A DNA stretch of 64,000 nt from Alteromonas sp. V450. Its GTDB lineage: Bacteria > Pseudomonadota > Gammaproteobacteria > Enterobacterales > Alteromonadaceae. The notes under the pieces were generated by a model. It was given only the letters and a program-made list of their open reading frames with translations. It searched no databases and was not told where the DNA came from. This document shows positions 36,732-45,661 of this stretch, piece after piece (the first letter of the stretch is position 1; every line of letters begins with the position of its first letter). A program made the position numbers and the translations under genes. The DNA is taken from positions 1,116,001 to 1,180,000 of the forward strand of contig NZ_MODU01000004.1 in the NCBI RefSeq assembly GCF_001885075.1, given 5' to 3'.

Positions 36732-37910
36732 ATGTCTTCTAAGTTTACTCTTTCACAACTGACATCGTGCAGTATTAACAAAAGTAGTGATCAAGCAACT
36801 GTTATTAATAGCCCCATGGGTAAAACTCAGAACACCCCCTACTCGCCTAATTCAACCAGTTTGGCCACAAATGACAAAGCTTCTTTAGAGGTAAGTTTTG
36901 ACAGCGATTATCAACAATATTATCGAGACATATTTACTAAGCTTCCATACAATACTCAACGCGCGTATATCAGTGACTATAATGAGTTCGCTATATTTTG
37001 TAAGTATTCAGGCTTTGACGGCTTTAAAAATAACTTTGAACACAACGAAAGCTGTATTAAGCACTACGTTGAAGATCTCTGTCATTCTCCCCTAGCCTAT
37101 AGAACCATCAAGCGTAGGTTATCTGCACTAAGTAAATTCTTAGGAGTGGCCAAATTGCCCAACCCAATAGTTAGTTCTGCTTACTTGAGGGATTTTATTC
37201 GCCTTTCACTTATAGAAAACAGGAAGTTTCGGTTATCGCATAAACAAGCCGTTCCACTTACCATTGATATGGTCGAACAAATTAACAATGCTGTAATACC
37301 AGACTCTTTGCTTGAGCTTCGTGATCTCGCGATCATAAACCTTATGTTCGATGCGTTACTTCGTGCTGATGAAGTTGTGCGGGTTTGCGTTGAAGATATA
37401 TCTTCACGAAACAATACATTATTAGTCGTTTCTTCTAAAAGCGACCAGTCGGGGCAAGGTCAATATCGCTATGTATCGTCTAGCACCATTTCTATGGTTA
37501 ATGAGTATATCAGTGAAGCTAATATTGATCCCAAAACAAAAGCGCCCCGTCTTTCCTCTGATTTACGAGGAATTCGTAAAGGGGTCCTGTTCAGACGATT
37601 AACCAATCATAAAACCGCGCTTTTGCCGTTTAACGAAAACATTCCTAACCATCAAGCAAATGTACTCAACTACTCAAGCATTTACAGAATTTGGCAACGC
37701 ATTGCCGAGCGCGCAGGCATCACCGAAAATATTACACCTCATAGCGGTCGTGTTGGAGGTGCCGTTTCGCTCGCAGAAGACGGCGCATCGTTACCCGAAC
37801 TTCAACTTGCCGGGGGCTGGCATTCACCTGAAATGCCTGGTCACTATACAAAACAAGCTAACGTAAAACGTGGCGGTATGGCAAAATTATCAGAAAAGAG
37901 AAAACGATAA
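36732..37910 (+). CDS. Tyrosine recombinase / phage-type integrase
   Basis: A 392-residue site-specific recombinase. A Ser/Asn-rich leader of about 65 residues precedes an arm/core-binding domain (DYQQYYRDIFTKLPYNTQRAY...TIKRRLSALSKFL) and the catalytic domain. Predicted catalytic residues are the Arg of FDALLRADEV, the Lys of SSKSDQSG, the His and Arg of TPHSGRVGGA, the His of GGWHSPEMPG, and the Tyr nucleophile of GHYTKQ. It is not an integron integrase by eye, as no IntI-specific insert is seen. No tRNA or excisionase gene is adjacent. Palindromic repeats upstream may be its sites. Confidence 0.87.
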   Translation: MSSKFTLSQLTSCSINKSSDQATVINSPMGKTQNTPYSPNSTSLATNDKASLEVSFDSDYQQYYRDIFTKLPYNTQRAYISDYNEFAIFCKYSGFDGFKNNFEHNESCIKHYVEDLCHSPLAYRTIKRRLSALSKFLGVAKLPNPIVSSAYLRDFIRLSLIENRKFRLSHKQAVPLTIDMVEQINNAVIPDSLLELRDLAIINLMFDALLRADEVVRVCVEDISSRNNTLLVVSSKSDQSGQGQYRYVSSSTISMVNEYISEANIDPKTKAPRLSSDLRGIRKGVLFRRLTNHKTALLPFNENIPNHQANVLNYSSIYRIWQRIAERAGITENITPHSGRVGGAVSLAEDGASLPELQLAGGWHSPEMPGHYTKQANVKRGGMAKLSEKRKR

Positions 37911-38119
37911 GTAGTTATAAAATATACATATATTTAAAATCATCGGTTACGCGTAATTTACAAATATACTATAACGTTATCGTTGCTGTCACCATATCGA
38001 TCATTAGGAATCTGAATCTTGAGGGGGCTCGTACAACTTACATAGCCCGAAATAAAGAGCACTATTTCTCTTTAATTAAGGCTCACAAATTTATTACGCT
38101 AGAGTAAAAGGAGAGTTAT

Positions 38120-38470
38120 ATGAGTAGCGCAATCAATACAAAGCATGGAAAATTGCTCGCCGAAATGGTTGTTCCCTCCAATTCGTGGAAGCTTCAACCT
38201 GAAAAGCAAGACCCATTTACATCACAAAAAGAGGCAATAGAGTATTTAAGCGCTAACAACGAGCCGTTGTATTTGCATGTACCCTACGCTGTTTCACAAG
38301 ATTACTTGCGTATTTGTGTCACGTCCCGCAGCGATGATGTGGTCTTCACTATTAAAGATATTGAGCAAGGTGGAGAAACTTCTTTGCATTATTCGCATAT
38401 CAAGAACTTAGACAGTACCATTCGTACACTAGTATTAGAGTGTTGTGACAAAAAGATAACAGCCCTTTAA
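38120..38470 (+). CDS. Hypothetical protein
   Basis: A 116-residue protein that I do not recognise. It has a strong AAAAGGAGA ribosome site and an ATG start, so it is likely real. No signal peptide or membrane segment is seen; a mixed alpha/beta pattern (LYLHVPYAVSQDYLRICV, TLVLECCDKKITAL) is visible. It follows the recombinase by 209 bases and converges on dgkA. It might be cargo of the same element, but the sequence does not show this. Confidence 0.6.
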   Translation: MSSAINTKHGKLLAEMVVPSNSWKLQPEKQDPFTSQKEAIEYLSANNEPLYLHVPYAVSQDYLRICVTSRSDDVVFTIKDIEQGGETSLHYSHIKNLDSTIRTLVLECCDKKITAL

Positions 38471-38483
38471 TTTAGGGCTTTCG
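38461..38483. terminator. Hairpin between convergent genes
   Basis: AGCCCT pairs with AGGGCT around TTAATTT; the stem overlaps the stop codon of the upstream gene and a three-base T-run follows. Probably serves as a weak terminator toward dgkA. Confidence 0.6.
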
Positions 38484-38495
38484 GCGTTGGTCACG

Positions 38496-38852
38496 CTACC
38501 AGAGAATACTAATCCAGGTAAATCCAGCCAGAAGAAGGCTTATAAATACTGCGGCCGAGCCAATGTCTTTAGCGCGGCCGATCAGTAAATGAATATCTGT
38601 ACTAACATGGTCACAAAGTTTTTCTATCGCCGTATTTAGCAACTCCGTGATAAGAACAATTAATAAAGTGGCGATCAGTAGTATTCGCTCAACATTTGAA
38701 ACGTCAGCTAAAAATGCTACTGGCATGAGTACTAGCAGAGTAACAACTTCTTGTCTAAACGCGGCTTCACTGTTGAATGCAGCGCGAAGTCCTTTAAACG
38801 AATAATAAGTGGCGTAGAATATCCGCGCAATGCCCGACCGTTTAGTTATCAT
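38496..38852 (-). CDS. dgkA: Diacylglycerol kinase DgkA
   Basis: A 118-residue inner-membrane enzyme that phosphorylates diacylglycerol to phosphatidic acid, recycling lipid from membrane-derived oligosaccharide or LPS modification. Three membrane helices are visible. Family motifs are FNSEAAFRQE near residue 27, ITELLNTAIEKLCD in the middle (catalytic glutamate) and GRAKDIGSAAVF. Length fits. It is transcribed alone, against the upstream hypothetical gene. Confidence 0.95.
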   Translation of the reverse strand: MITKRSGIARIFYATYYSFKGLRAAFNSEAAFRQEVVTLLVLMPVAFLADVSNVERILLIATLLIVLITELLNTAIEKLCDHVSTDIHLLIGRAKDIGSAAVFISLLLAGFTWISILW

Positions 38853-39067
38853 GATGAATAGGTTTTAAAATTAGTTACACACCCGCTTTATGCTAATCAT
38901 GTCGCGTTACATCTCGATGACGATTAATCTTTATTGCCAACGAAAATCGCACTGTTTTCAATTTAATTTTCTTATCTTAATGAAACACCACTATACCTGC
39001 GCTAGGTCGCCGCAATTATGCACAACTTAAGTTTCATTGAGTGGGTCTTTATATGCCAAACGCATAA

Positions 39068-39490
39068 TTATATTTTTACCGCTAACACGTCTGTTTTGAC
39101 ACCGTGTAAGACAGCATTCGCTGTTGAACCAAGTAAAAGACGCAATCCACTTTGCCCGTGAGTGCCTAAAATAATAAGATCAGCGCTCAACTTATCAGCC
39201 ATATGATGAATTTCATCCGCAGGCGAACCTATTTCAACGTTTACTTGGTTATGCGGAATATCGTGTTTTGCCGCTACATCTTTTAATAGCCTTAGCGCTT
39301 GCACTCTTACCTCTTCAGAAAAATCTCTTTCAAGAAACAAACCATATGGTTCGACATTTGTTTGTGGATAAGCAACGTATAAGAGATGTAACTTTCGACT
39401 ATCACCTGCTATCGCAACCGCCTTGTTAACTACCAGTTCATAGTCGGAATATATATCAATAGGAACTAAAATTGTGTCGTAGTTCTGCAT
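39068..39490 (-). CDS. Universal stress protein (UspA family)
   Basis: A 140-residue single-domain universal stress protein. It begins YDTILVPIDIYSDYE and has the nucleotide-binding pattern GTHGQSGLRLLLGSTANAV, matching the G-2x-G-9x-G-S/T motif of ATP-binding Usp proteins. Usp proteins help survival under starvation or low oxygen. It is divergent from a cytochrome c gene; an imperfect FNR-like site lies between them. Confidence 0.93.
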   Translation of the reverse strand: MQNYDTILVPIDIYSDYELVVNKAVAIAGDSRKLHLLYVAYPQTNVEPYGLFLERDFSEEVRVQALRLLKDVAAKHDIPHNQVNVEIGSPADEIHHMADKLSADLIILGTHGQSGLRLLLGSTANAVLHGVKTDVLAVKI

Positions 39491-39666
39491 TTGTGTAACC
39501 CCTTAGTATTGGATAAAAGTTAGTTTCACTTTCTCGCACTTAATGCGTTAGCTAAATACTAGGGATACACAAATAAATATTCTTTGCGCTAGGTCAATAT
39601 TACTATCTCAAAGTTGTTCATAATTAAATTAAGGCTCGTAGCTCAATATTTTCGAGGTATTAGATC

Positions 39667-40143
39667 ATGAACAAAACAATACTGTTAACAATTACACTTC
39701 TTCTTTTTGGCTGTGAACAAGGCGCACAATCTCCCCGCGGTTTTAGTTTACCTGAAGGCGATATGGAGAAAGGTTACTTAGTTTTTCAGAAATACCAATG
39801 CCAGGATTGCCATAGGATCGCGGGTGAAAAAGAGTCAGAAGACACGCAATATTTAGTGGCTAAAGCTATACCTCTAGGCGGAAGTAGCGGACGGATCAAA
39901 ACTTACGCAGAACTCGTGACCAGTATTATTAACCCCTCGCACAAACTTACGCCGCGTCAGCCCGCAAGCTTTACGAGTGAGGATGGGGTTTCACTAATGC
40001 GAGTGGTAAATGACGAACTCACTGTATCTGAACTTATTGATCTGGTTGCTTACTTACAGCCCAAATATAAAGTAACACCTTATAGAACTAGCGATTACCG
40101 ACTGTATCAATTACGTGTTCCTAATACACAACCTGATGAATGA
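39667..40143 (+). CDS. Mono-haem cytochrome c lipoprotein
   Basis: A 158-residue predicted lipoprotein: a hydrophobic leader with lipobox LFGC (Cys near residue 16) followed by an EQGAQSP linker. A single c-type haem site CQDCH is near residue 43 and a plausible axial Met occurs late (SLMRVV). The protein is probably a membrane-anchored periplasmic electron carrier. Its partners are unknown. No close operon; the following gene is on the other strand. Confidence 0.82.
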   Translation: MNKTILLTITLLLFGCEQGAQSPRGFSLPEGDMEKGYLVFQKYQCQDCHRIAGEKESEDTQYLVAKAIPLGGSSGRIKTYAELVTSIINPSHKLTPRQPASFTSEDGVSLMRVVNDELTVSELIDLVAYLQPKYKVTPYRTSDYRLYQLRVPNTQPDE

Positions 40144-40237
40144 TTTCGCCTAGATTACTCACATTGCTGCAAATCCAAGGGGCAAAAGTCATGCTTATTG
40201 GTTAATTTCAGCGATTATTTTCGCGGTGCCGCCTACG

Positions 40238-41869
40238 TTACGACACCGCTTTCGTTTCTTTTTCTATTTCGGCTAGTAGACTGCAGGGCATAAAACTATC
40301 CGCATTTGCTTCTTCAAGATGCAATTTGAATCTGTCGGGCACATCTTCAGTTAGAAAACTTCCAGTCTTAACCAATGGAAAAATCTCGTCGTACCTGGCC
40401 ACCTGGCATTGATTCACCCGTCTAAATATATGGGTGCGATTTAATTCACTGGTTTTAGCATGGCCGGTTGAAGACAAAATATCCATTAGTGCGTGAATTG
40501 TCTTTTTGTGAAAACGGTATACACGCTCATATTTGTCGTCTACATTCAAGCCCTTGGCCAATTTTGGATCTTGTGTTGCTACGCCAGTCGGGCACTTATT
40601 GGTGTTACATGACAATGACTGTACGCATCCGAGTGCCAGCATCATTCCGCGAGCACTGTTACACAAATCTGCTCCCAGGCTTAGGTTTTTAGCTAATTGA
40701 AAAGCGGTTATTATTTTTCCAGAAGCAATAATTTTAATTTTATCTCGAAGACCAAATCCGGTAAGGCAGTCATCAACAAATGCCAACGCCTCTCGAAGCG
40801 GAAATCCAACGGAATTAGTGTATTCAAGCGGTGCGGCGCCGGTCCCACCCTCACCACCGTCAACCGTAACAAAATCGGGTGTAATTCCCTTTTCTACCAT
40901 AGCTTTACACATGGCGATGAATTCACTTTTCCGTCCAAGCGCTAGCTTTATACCTATAGGTTTGTACCCGCTTAAAACACGTAATTGACTGATAAAATCC
41001 ATCATTTCAAGTGGTGTAGAAAAGGCCTTATGTCTGGGTGGAGAATCAACTTGGGTTCCTGGCTCCACGCCTCTTATTTTTGCAATTTCGGGCGTATTTT
41101 TGTAAGCAGGAAGAATACCACCGTGTCCAGGTTTTGCGCCTTGGCTAAGCTTTATTTCAATCATTTTCACATTATCTAGCTTAGCTTTTTCTTCAAACTG
41201 AACAGGGTCGAATCCGCCGTTTTTAGTACGACAGCCAAAATACCCCGTTCCTATTTGCCAGACAATATCGCCGCCATTTTCAAGGTGGTATGGGGTTAAC
41301 CCTCCCTCGCCCGTATTATGATAAAAGCCACCTTTAGCGGCACCTTTATTTAGTGCCAAAATAGCGTTTTTCGACAAGCTTCCAAAACTCATCGCGCTTA
41401 TGTTGAGGACGCTTGCACGATACGGTTTTTTGCATTGCGGGCCGCCTACCGTAATACGTGGATCTTCATTCATATCTTCAACCTCTCGGGCAGATAACGA
41501 ATGACCTATCCACTCATAGCCATCTTTGTACGTATCGAGTTGAGTACCAAAAGGCACTGTTTCTCTACTGTTTTTCGCACGCTGATAAACAATGGAGCGA
41601 AACATTCTAGAGATAGGCGCTCCACCAGTATCCGTTTCAATTATGTATTGTTGGATGTAGGGACGTAATCCCTCAATCGTCCAGCGCATTCGTCCCACAA
41701 GAGGAAAGTTTCGCAATATGGCATGTTTAATCTGCATCGCATCATAAAGGCCAAAAATCAACAGCGCGACACTTAGCATTAAAAACCACCAAATTGGGGC
41801 CCAAAGCAAACCTATTGCAACGTTAGCAGCAACGAGCAAACCCAGTGTGGTTAATATAGTTAAACGCAT
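40238..41869 (-). CDS. FMN-binding glutamate synthase family protein, membrane-anchored
   Basis: A 543-residue protein with two N-terminal hydrophobic segments (residues about 5-45) and the FMN/Fe-S barrel of the glutamate synthase large chain. Visible motifs are SFGSLSKNAILALNKGA, NTGEGGLTPYH, KLSQGAKPGHGG, TVDGGEGGTGAAP and a cysteine cluster CVQSLSCNTNKCPTGVATQ for the iron-sulfur centre. The glutaminase and C-terminal domains of GltB are absent, so it is not an ordinary glutamate synthase; the natural reaction of this family is not settled. A stem-loop overlaps its stop. Confidence 0.9.
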   Translation of the reverse strand: MRLTILTTLGLLVAANVAIGLLWAPIWWFLMLSVALLIFGLYDAMQIKHAILRNFPLVGRMRWTIEGLRPYIQQYIIETDTGGAPISRMFRSIVYQRAKNSRETVPFGTQLDTYKDGYEWIGHSLSAREVEDMNEDPRITVGGPQCKKPYRASVLNISAMSFGSLSKNAILALNKGAAKGGFYHNTGEGGLTPYHLENGGDIVWQIGTGYFGCRTKNGGFDPVQFEEKAKLDNVKMIEIKLSQGAKPGHGGILPAYKNTPEIAKIRGVEPGTQVDSPPRHKAFSTPLEMMDFISQLRVLSGYKPIGIKLALGRKSEFIAMCKAMVEKGITPDFVTVDGGEGGTGAAPLEYTNSVGFPLREALAFVDDCLTGFGLRDKIKIIASGKIITAFQLAKNLSLGADLCNSARGMMLALGCVQSLSCNTNKCPTGVATQDPKLAKGLNVDDKYERVYRFHKKTIHALMDILSSTGHAKTSELNRTHIFRRVNQCQVARYDEIFPLVKTGSFLTEDVPDRFKLHLEEANADSFMPCSLLAEIEKETKAVS

Positions 41870-42205
41870 GAAGGTTCCTTCTTAAATTCAGCCATGTTTA
41901 AACACGATACTATGCCTAATCTGGTGTTCATTACACCGCAAATCGAGAATTAGATTTGTTTCAGCGATAAGCAACTGATTTTAAATATAATAGTGTAAAT
42001 ATACACGACACCAAGAAGTGATTACGCGTAACCATAGCGGTGCGTATCAATACTTTTTTTAGCTGCGAAAACAAACTATCGCATGTTAATCTATCATTTC
42101 TGTTCTGAAGAATTAGCTAAACGATTTGTCATTATCGATAGCTAGTAAAAGATGTGTTCTGTAAAACGTAACGTATTCTACGTTCAACAATTTGAAAGGT
42201 AATTC
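41870..42205. other. Divergent intergenic region, glutamate-synthase-like / antiporter
   Basis: No gene is seen in these 336 bases. It must hold the two divergent promoters. The only patterned element is AACGTA-TTC-TACGTT at 42170-42184, a perfect inverted repeat 21 bases before the antiporter ATG, which might be an operator. Confidence 0.5.
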
Positions 42206-43777
42206 ATGGAGTATGCATTTCTTGTTTTCGCATTTGTTTGTGGTTTAACGGTTAAACTTATCGGCATTCCTCCTTTAGTTGGCTATCTCGTGGCTGGCTT
42301 TTTGTTGAATTTTGCAGGTTACACACTCACTGACGATTTAACCCAAATCGCAAACTTGGGCATCACAATCATGCTCTTCACCATTGGATTGAAACTTAAT
42401 ATCCGTGATTTAAGTCGTCGAGAAGTTTGGGCAGGAAGTGTTTCACATACCTTAATATGGGTAGGCGTTATTACCTGTAGTGTTTATGCAATAGGTACGG
42501 TTGCCGCCAATTTCGTTGACGGTCTGACTTGGAAAAGTGCTGCGCTTATCGCATTTGCACTTAGCTTCAGCAGTACCGTGTGTGTAGTTAAAGTGCTAGA
42601 AGAAAGTGGCGAGAGTAAAACCCGCCACGGCCGCCTTGCCATAGGCATTTTAGTTATGCAGGACGTTTTTGCTGTCATTTTTCTTGTGGCTGCAACTGGA
42701 AAATTACCTTCTGTGTGGGCCCTCGCCTTGTTGGCCTTATTCCCAGCAATGCCTATCATAAACAAAATGATAAATAAGTCGGGCCATGGTGAACTGCTCC
42801 CACTCACTGGCTTTATCCTCGCTCTAGGTGGCTATCATTTGTTTGAACTGGTTAATATTAAAGGCGACCTAGGCGCGCTCATCTTTGGTATCATGTTAGC
42901 CCAGCATGAAAAAGCATCAGAACTTGCAAAGTCGCTATTAAGCTTCAAGGATCTTTTTTTAATTGGCTTCTTTCTCACTATTGGCCTCACCGCTCTGCCA
43001 GACCTTAGTATGATTATACTTGCTGTGGTGTTCTGTTTGTTTATTCCGTTAAAAGCAGTGTTGTTTTTCGGTCTATTTACCTCGTTGAGACTGCGCGGCC
43101 GAACGGCGTACTTAAGCAGTTTAGTACTTTCTAACTACAGCGAATTTGGGCTTATCGTAGGGGCGCTTGCAGTCTCCTTGGGTTTAATAGCAAACACATG
43201 GCTGGTCGTTATTGCCTTAGCAGTCTCAATATCATTTGTCATTACCAGTGTGCTCTATCGTAATTCACATTCTCAATATCATGACCACAAAGACACGATA
43301 AAACGTTTTGAAAAAAACGAACGTTTGAAAGAAGACGTCTACCCCACGCTTCACAATGCTGAATTTCTAGTACTAGGAATGGGGCGTGTTGGTCGTGGTG
43401 CATTCAATGCGCTTTCCAAACTCAGCGATGTGAATGTATGGGGTATGGATGCCGACCGCGTAAAAATAAAAGAAATGTCTGATGAAGGATTAAACGTAAT
43501 TTGCGGTGATGGCGAAGATGTGGATTTATGGGATAACCTAGATATCAAACAGGTACAACTCGTTCTGCTTGCCCTGCCATCTATTCAGGATTCTATCAAT
43601 ATAACGCGCCAGCTTAAAAATGCCGGCTACACAGGAAAAGTTGCAGCGATTGCACGTTATGAGGATGAAGTATCATACTTACTTGAAAACGGCGTCGACA
43701 AAGTGTTTAACTTCTTTACAGAGGCGGGGCTAGGTTTTGCTGAAGAAAGCCTTGCTTATGCGCATTCACAACAGTAA
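42206..43777 (+). CDS. CPA2-type cation:proton antiporter with RCK domain (Kef/YbaL-like)
   Basis: A 523-residue inner-membrane antiporter of the CPA2 family. About 12 hydrophobic segments fill residues 1-355, with family elements LIGIPPLVGYLVAGFLL, FSSTVCVVKVLEESGE and DLFLIGFFLTIGL. A cytoplasmic nucleotide-binding RCK/TrkA-N domain follows, beginning LVLGMGRVGRGAFNAL near residue 390, which would sense NAD(H) or another ligand. It likely exchanges K+ or Na+ for H+. No ancillary KefF/G-type gene is adjacent. Confidence 0.93.
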   Translation: MEYAFLVFAFVCGLTVKLIGIPPLVGYLVAGFLLNFAGYTLTDDLTQIANLGITIMLFTIGLKLNIRDLSRREVWAGSVSHTLIWVGVITCSVYAIGTVAANFVDGLTWKSAALIAFALSFSSTVCVVKVLEESGESKTRHGRLAIGILVMQDVFAVIFLVAATGKLPSVWALALLALFPAMPIINKMINKSGHGELLPLTGFILALGGYHLFELVNIKGDLGALIFGIMLAQHEKASELAKSLLSFKDLFLIGFFLTIGLTALPDLSMIILAVVFCLFIPLKAVLFFGLFTSLRLRGRTAYLSSLVLSNYSEFGLIVGALAVSLGLIANTWLVVIALAVSISFVITSVLYRNSHSQYHDHKDTIKRFEKNERLKEDVYPTLHNAEFLVLGMGRVGRGAFNALSKLSDVNVWGMDADRVKIKEMSDEGLNVICGDGEDVDLWDNLDIKQVQLVLLALPSIQDSINITRQLKNAGYTGKVAAIARYEDEVSYLLENGVDKVFNFFTEAGLGFAEESLAYAHSQQ

Positions 43778-43852
43778 TGCAGTTCTAAATGCGAACAATG
43801 GATGAATTGAGAAACGTTATCGTTTGTAAATAACTGTTTTTCAAAGACTTTT

Positions 43853-43881
43853 TTGACATATCGCTTTGTCTGCGCTAGTAT
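43853..43881 (+). promoter_or_regulatory. Sigma-70 promoter of the bacterioferritin pair
   Basis: TTGACA at 43853-43858 and TAGTAT at 43876-43881 with a 17-base spacer, 31 bases before the first bfr ATG. No Fur box is recognised nearby. Confidence 0.7.
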
Positions 43882-43911
43882 TTCGATAATTAGGTTAAAA
43901 GGGCTTTTCCA

Positions 43912-44388
43912 ATGCAAGGCGATAAACAAGTTGTAGCAAAATTGAATGAAGTTCTGACATGCGAACTTACTTCTATAAATCAATACTTTCTGCACGCTAG
44001 GATGTTCAAAAACTGGGGTTTTTCTGAACTTAACGAGAAAAATTATAAAAAGTCCATCAAAGATATGAAGCAGGCGGACGACCTCATCGAACGCATCTTA
44101 TTTCTTGAGGGCCTTCCTAACCTTCAAGCACTAGGAAAACTTTACATTGGTGAAGACACTGTCGAAATGTTGGCATGCGATGCGCGTTTTCAAAAAGAAC
44201 AACTTCCCCTATTGCGCGATGCCATCGCGTTGTGTGAAGAAAAACAAGACTACGTATCTCGCGATTTACTAGAAGATCTTCTTGAATATGAAGAAGAACA
44301 TTTGGACTGGATTGAAACGCAAGAATATCAGATTGATGCTATGGGTATTGAGAATTACCTACAAGCGCAAGTAATGGGAGATGACTAA
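43912..44388 (+). CDS. bfr: Bacterioferritin, haem-ligand subunit with degenerate di-iron site
   Basis: A 158-residue bacterioferritin subunit of the iron-storage shell. Compared with E. coli Bfr numbering, the haem ligand M52 and residues E18, E127 and H130 are present, but E51 is Asp, H54 is Gln and E94 is Gln, so the ferroxidase centre is incomplete. The rest matches Bfr strongly ([30 protein letters not shown]). Its stop overlaps the second subunit gene by one base. By analogy with two-subunit bacterioferritins of Neisseria and Pseudomonas, it should assemble with its neighbour. Confidence 0.95.
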   Translation: MQGDKQVVAKLNEVLTCELTSINQYFLHARMFKNWGFSELNEKNYKKSIKDMKQADDLIERILFLEGLPNLQALGKLYIGEDTVEMLACDARFQKEQLPLLRDAIALCEEKQDYVSRDLLEDLLEYEEEHLDWIETQEYQIDAMGIENYLQAQVMGDD

Positions 44389-44855
44389 TGAAAGGCAACC
44401 AGGCGATCATCAACGGTTTAAATGACTTACTTTCCTACGAGTTAGCCGCGATGGACCAGTATTTCATTCACTCACAAATGTATTTGGATTGGGGGTTCAA
44501 CAAATTATACGAACGTATCGATCACGAATTTGACGACGAACGTGGACACGCTACCAAGTTAATTGAACGCATGCTGTTTTTAGAAGGCACGCCTGATATG
44601 ACCAAGCGTACAGGGTTCAAAGTTGGTAAAGATGTTCCAGAAATGCTTGAAAGCGACTTGCGCGTTGAATATGAAGTTGACGCCAAGCTTCGAGAAGTTA
44701 TCGCACTTTGTGAAACTGAGAAAGATTACGTAACTCGAGATATGCTAATTGTATTACTAGATGATACAGAAATGGACCATGCGCACTGGCTAGAACAGCA
44801 GCTCGGTCTCATCAAGCGTCTAGGGCTACAAAATTATTTGCAGTCACAGATGTAA
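44388..44855 (+). CDS. bfr: Bacterioferritin, ferroxidase subunit lacking the haem Met
   Basis: A 155-residue bacterioferritin subunit. The di-iron ligands E18, E51, H54 and E94 are all present, with the final E..H pair as E128/H131 after a one-residue insertion. The haem methionine at position 52 is Arg. It is thus the catalytic partner of the preceding haem-binding subunit, storing iron as ferric mineral and limiting Fenton chemistry. The ATG overlaps the previous stop, so synthesis is coupled, fitting a mixed shell. Confidence 0.95.
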   Translation: MKGNQAIINGLNDLLSYELAAMDQYFIHSQMYLDWGFNKLYERIDHEFDDERGHATKLIERMLFLEGTPDMTKRTGFKVGKDVPEMLESDLRVEYEVDAKLREVIALCETEKDYVTRDMLIVLLDDTEMDHAHWLEQQLGLIKRLGLQNYLQSQM

Positions 44856-44885
44856 ACCGGTAATCGCCGTACTTTACTTTTCATA

Positions 44886-44924
44886 TTAAACGGCAAGGGC
44901 AACCGCGCTTGTCGTTTAATTTTT
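44886..44924 (+). terminator. Terminator after the bacterioferritin pair
   Basis: TTAAACGGCAAG pairs with CTTGTCGTTTAA (one G-T pair) followed by five T. It also faces the end of the convergent gene at 44951. Confidence 0.88.
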
Positions 44925-44950
44925 ACAAGACCCCGTCCATATGCTGCTTA

Positions 44951-45433
44951 TTATTGCTGCGCAGTAACAAAATAAAGATACGTAGGAGCCTCCTCTCCTT
45001 CTATATTCAAACGTAGTTGCCACTTCATAACGGGCTCACTGCAGCTTCCTAACATGAACCACCCCGTCCATGCGCCTTTGCCGTTGGAATCGAGTAACAC
45101 TGGAATTTTTCCCATGTACATATTTACGCCTTCTATCCACGCGCTTTGTATTTTCATATCTTCTGGCAGCGCTATTGATAATGTGGTCGATTCTTCAGGT
45201 AAAGGCTGTACCGAAAATCTTGCAATGGCTAGCTGTTCGTCAATTAAGAATTCGCAAGTTTTGTTGACAAAATTACAGCTATTTCCTATTCCATTAGTAA
45301 GGTCACTGCCACCGAACGCTGATGACTGATATTTTTGCGCAAAATAGATACCTATAGCCACAATAATAATCGCTAGCAATGGAAGCTGCTTTTGTAAAAT
45401 TTTTGTACTTTTATTGTTACCTTTATTTAGCAT
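44951..45433 (-). CDS. Hypothetical membrane-anchored protein beside cbb3 genes
   Basis: A 160-residue protein with a basic N-terminus and one membrane anchor (LLAIIIVAIGIYFAQ, residues about 18-33); the rest is predicted periplasmic. The periplasmic part carries three cysteines (CNFVNKTCEF and GSCSEP) and an immunoglobulin-like beta pattern ending in LYFVTAQ. I do not recognise the family. Its start codon lies 26 bases from a perfect FNR box, and it is divergent from ccoN, so it may belong to the same oxygen-regulated set, for example in oxidase assembly. That role is a guess. Confidence 0.7.
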   Translation of the reverse strand: MLNKGNNKSTKILQKQLPLLAIIIVAIGIYFAQKYQSSAFGGSDLTNGIGNSCNFVNKTCEFLIDEQLAIARFSVQPLPEESTTLSIALPEDMKIQSAWIEGVNMYMGKIPVLLDSNGKGAWTGWFMLGSCSEPVMKWQLRLNIEGEEAPTYLYFVTAQQ

Positions 45434-45458
45434 TTCTTAAATTTTATGTATTTCTTCA

Positions 45459-45472
45459 TTGATGGAGATCAA
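45459..45472. promoter_or_regulatory. FNR/ANR box upstream of ccoN
   Basis: TTGATGGAGATCAA is a perfect match to the FNR consensus TTGATNNNNATCAA. A -10-like TATCTT at 45490-45495 places it near -41.5 of a ccoN transcript, an activating position. It lies 26 bases upstream of the divergent hypothetical gene as well. The fnr gene itself is at 52.9 kb. Confidence 0.9.
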
Positions 45473-45661
45473 GCTTCCGTAGTTTATGGTATCTTTTTGT
45501 TATCAAAAACCTTATCATCCGCGTACCAACTGGCTTGGAGACTATAATTATTACTCTTTCCAAGCTCGGTGTGAAGTGTTTATACCTTTTTAGTAGCACC
45601 CACATCGCACTATTTCGGCGGTTGGAGACCATAGTTCATTTGAAGTGGAAGATTCATTAAA

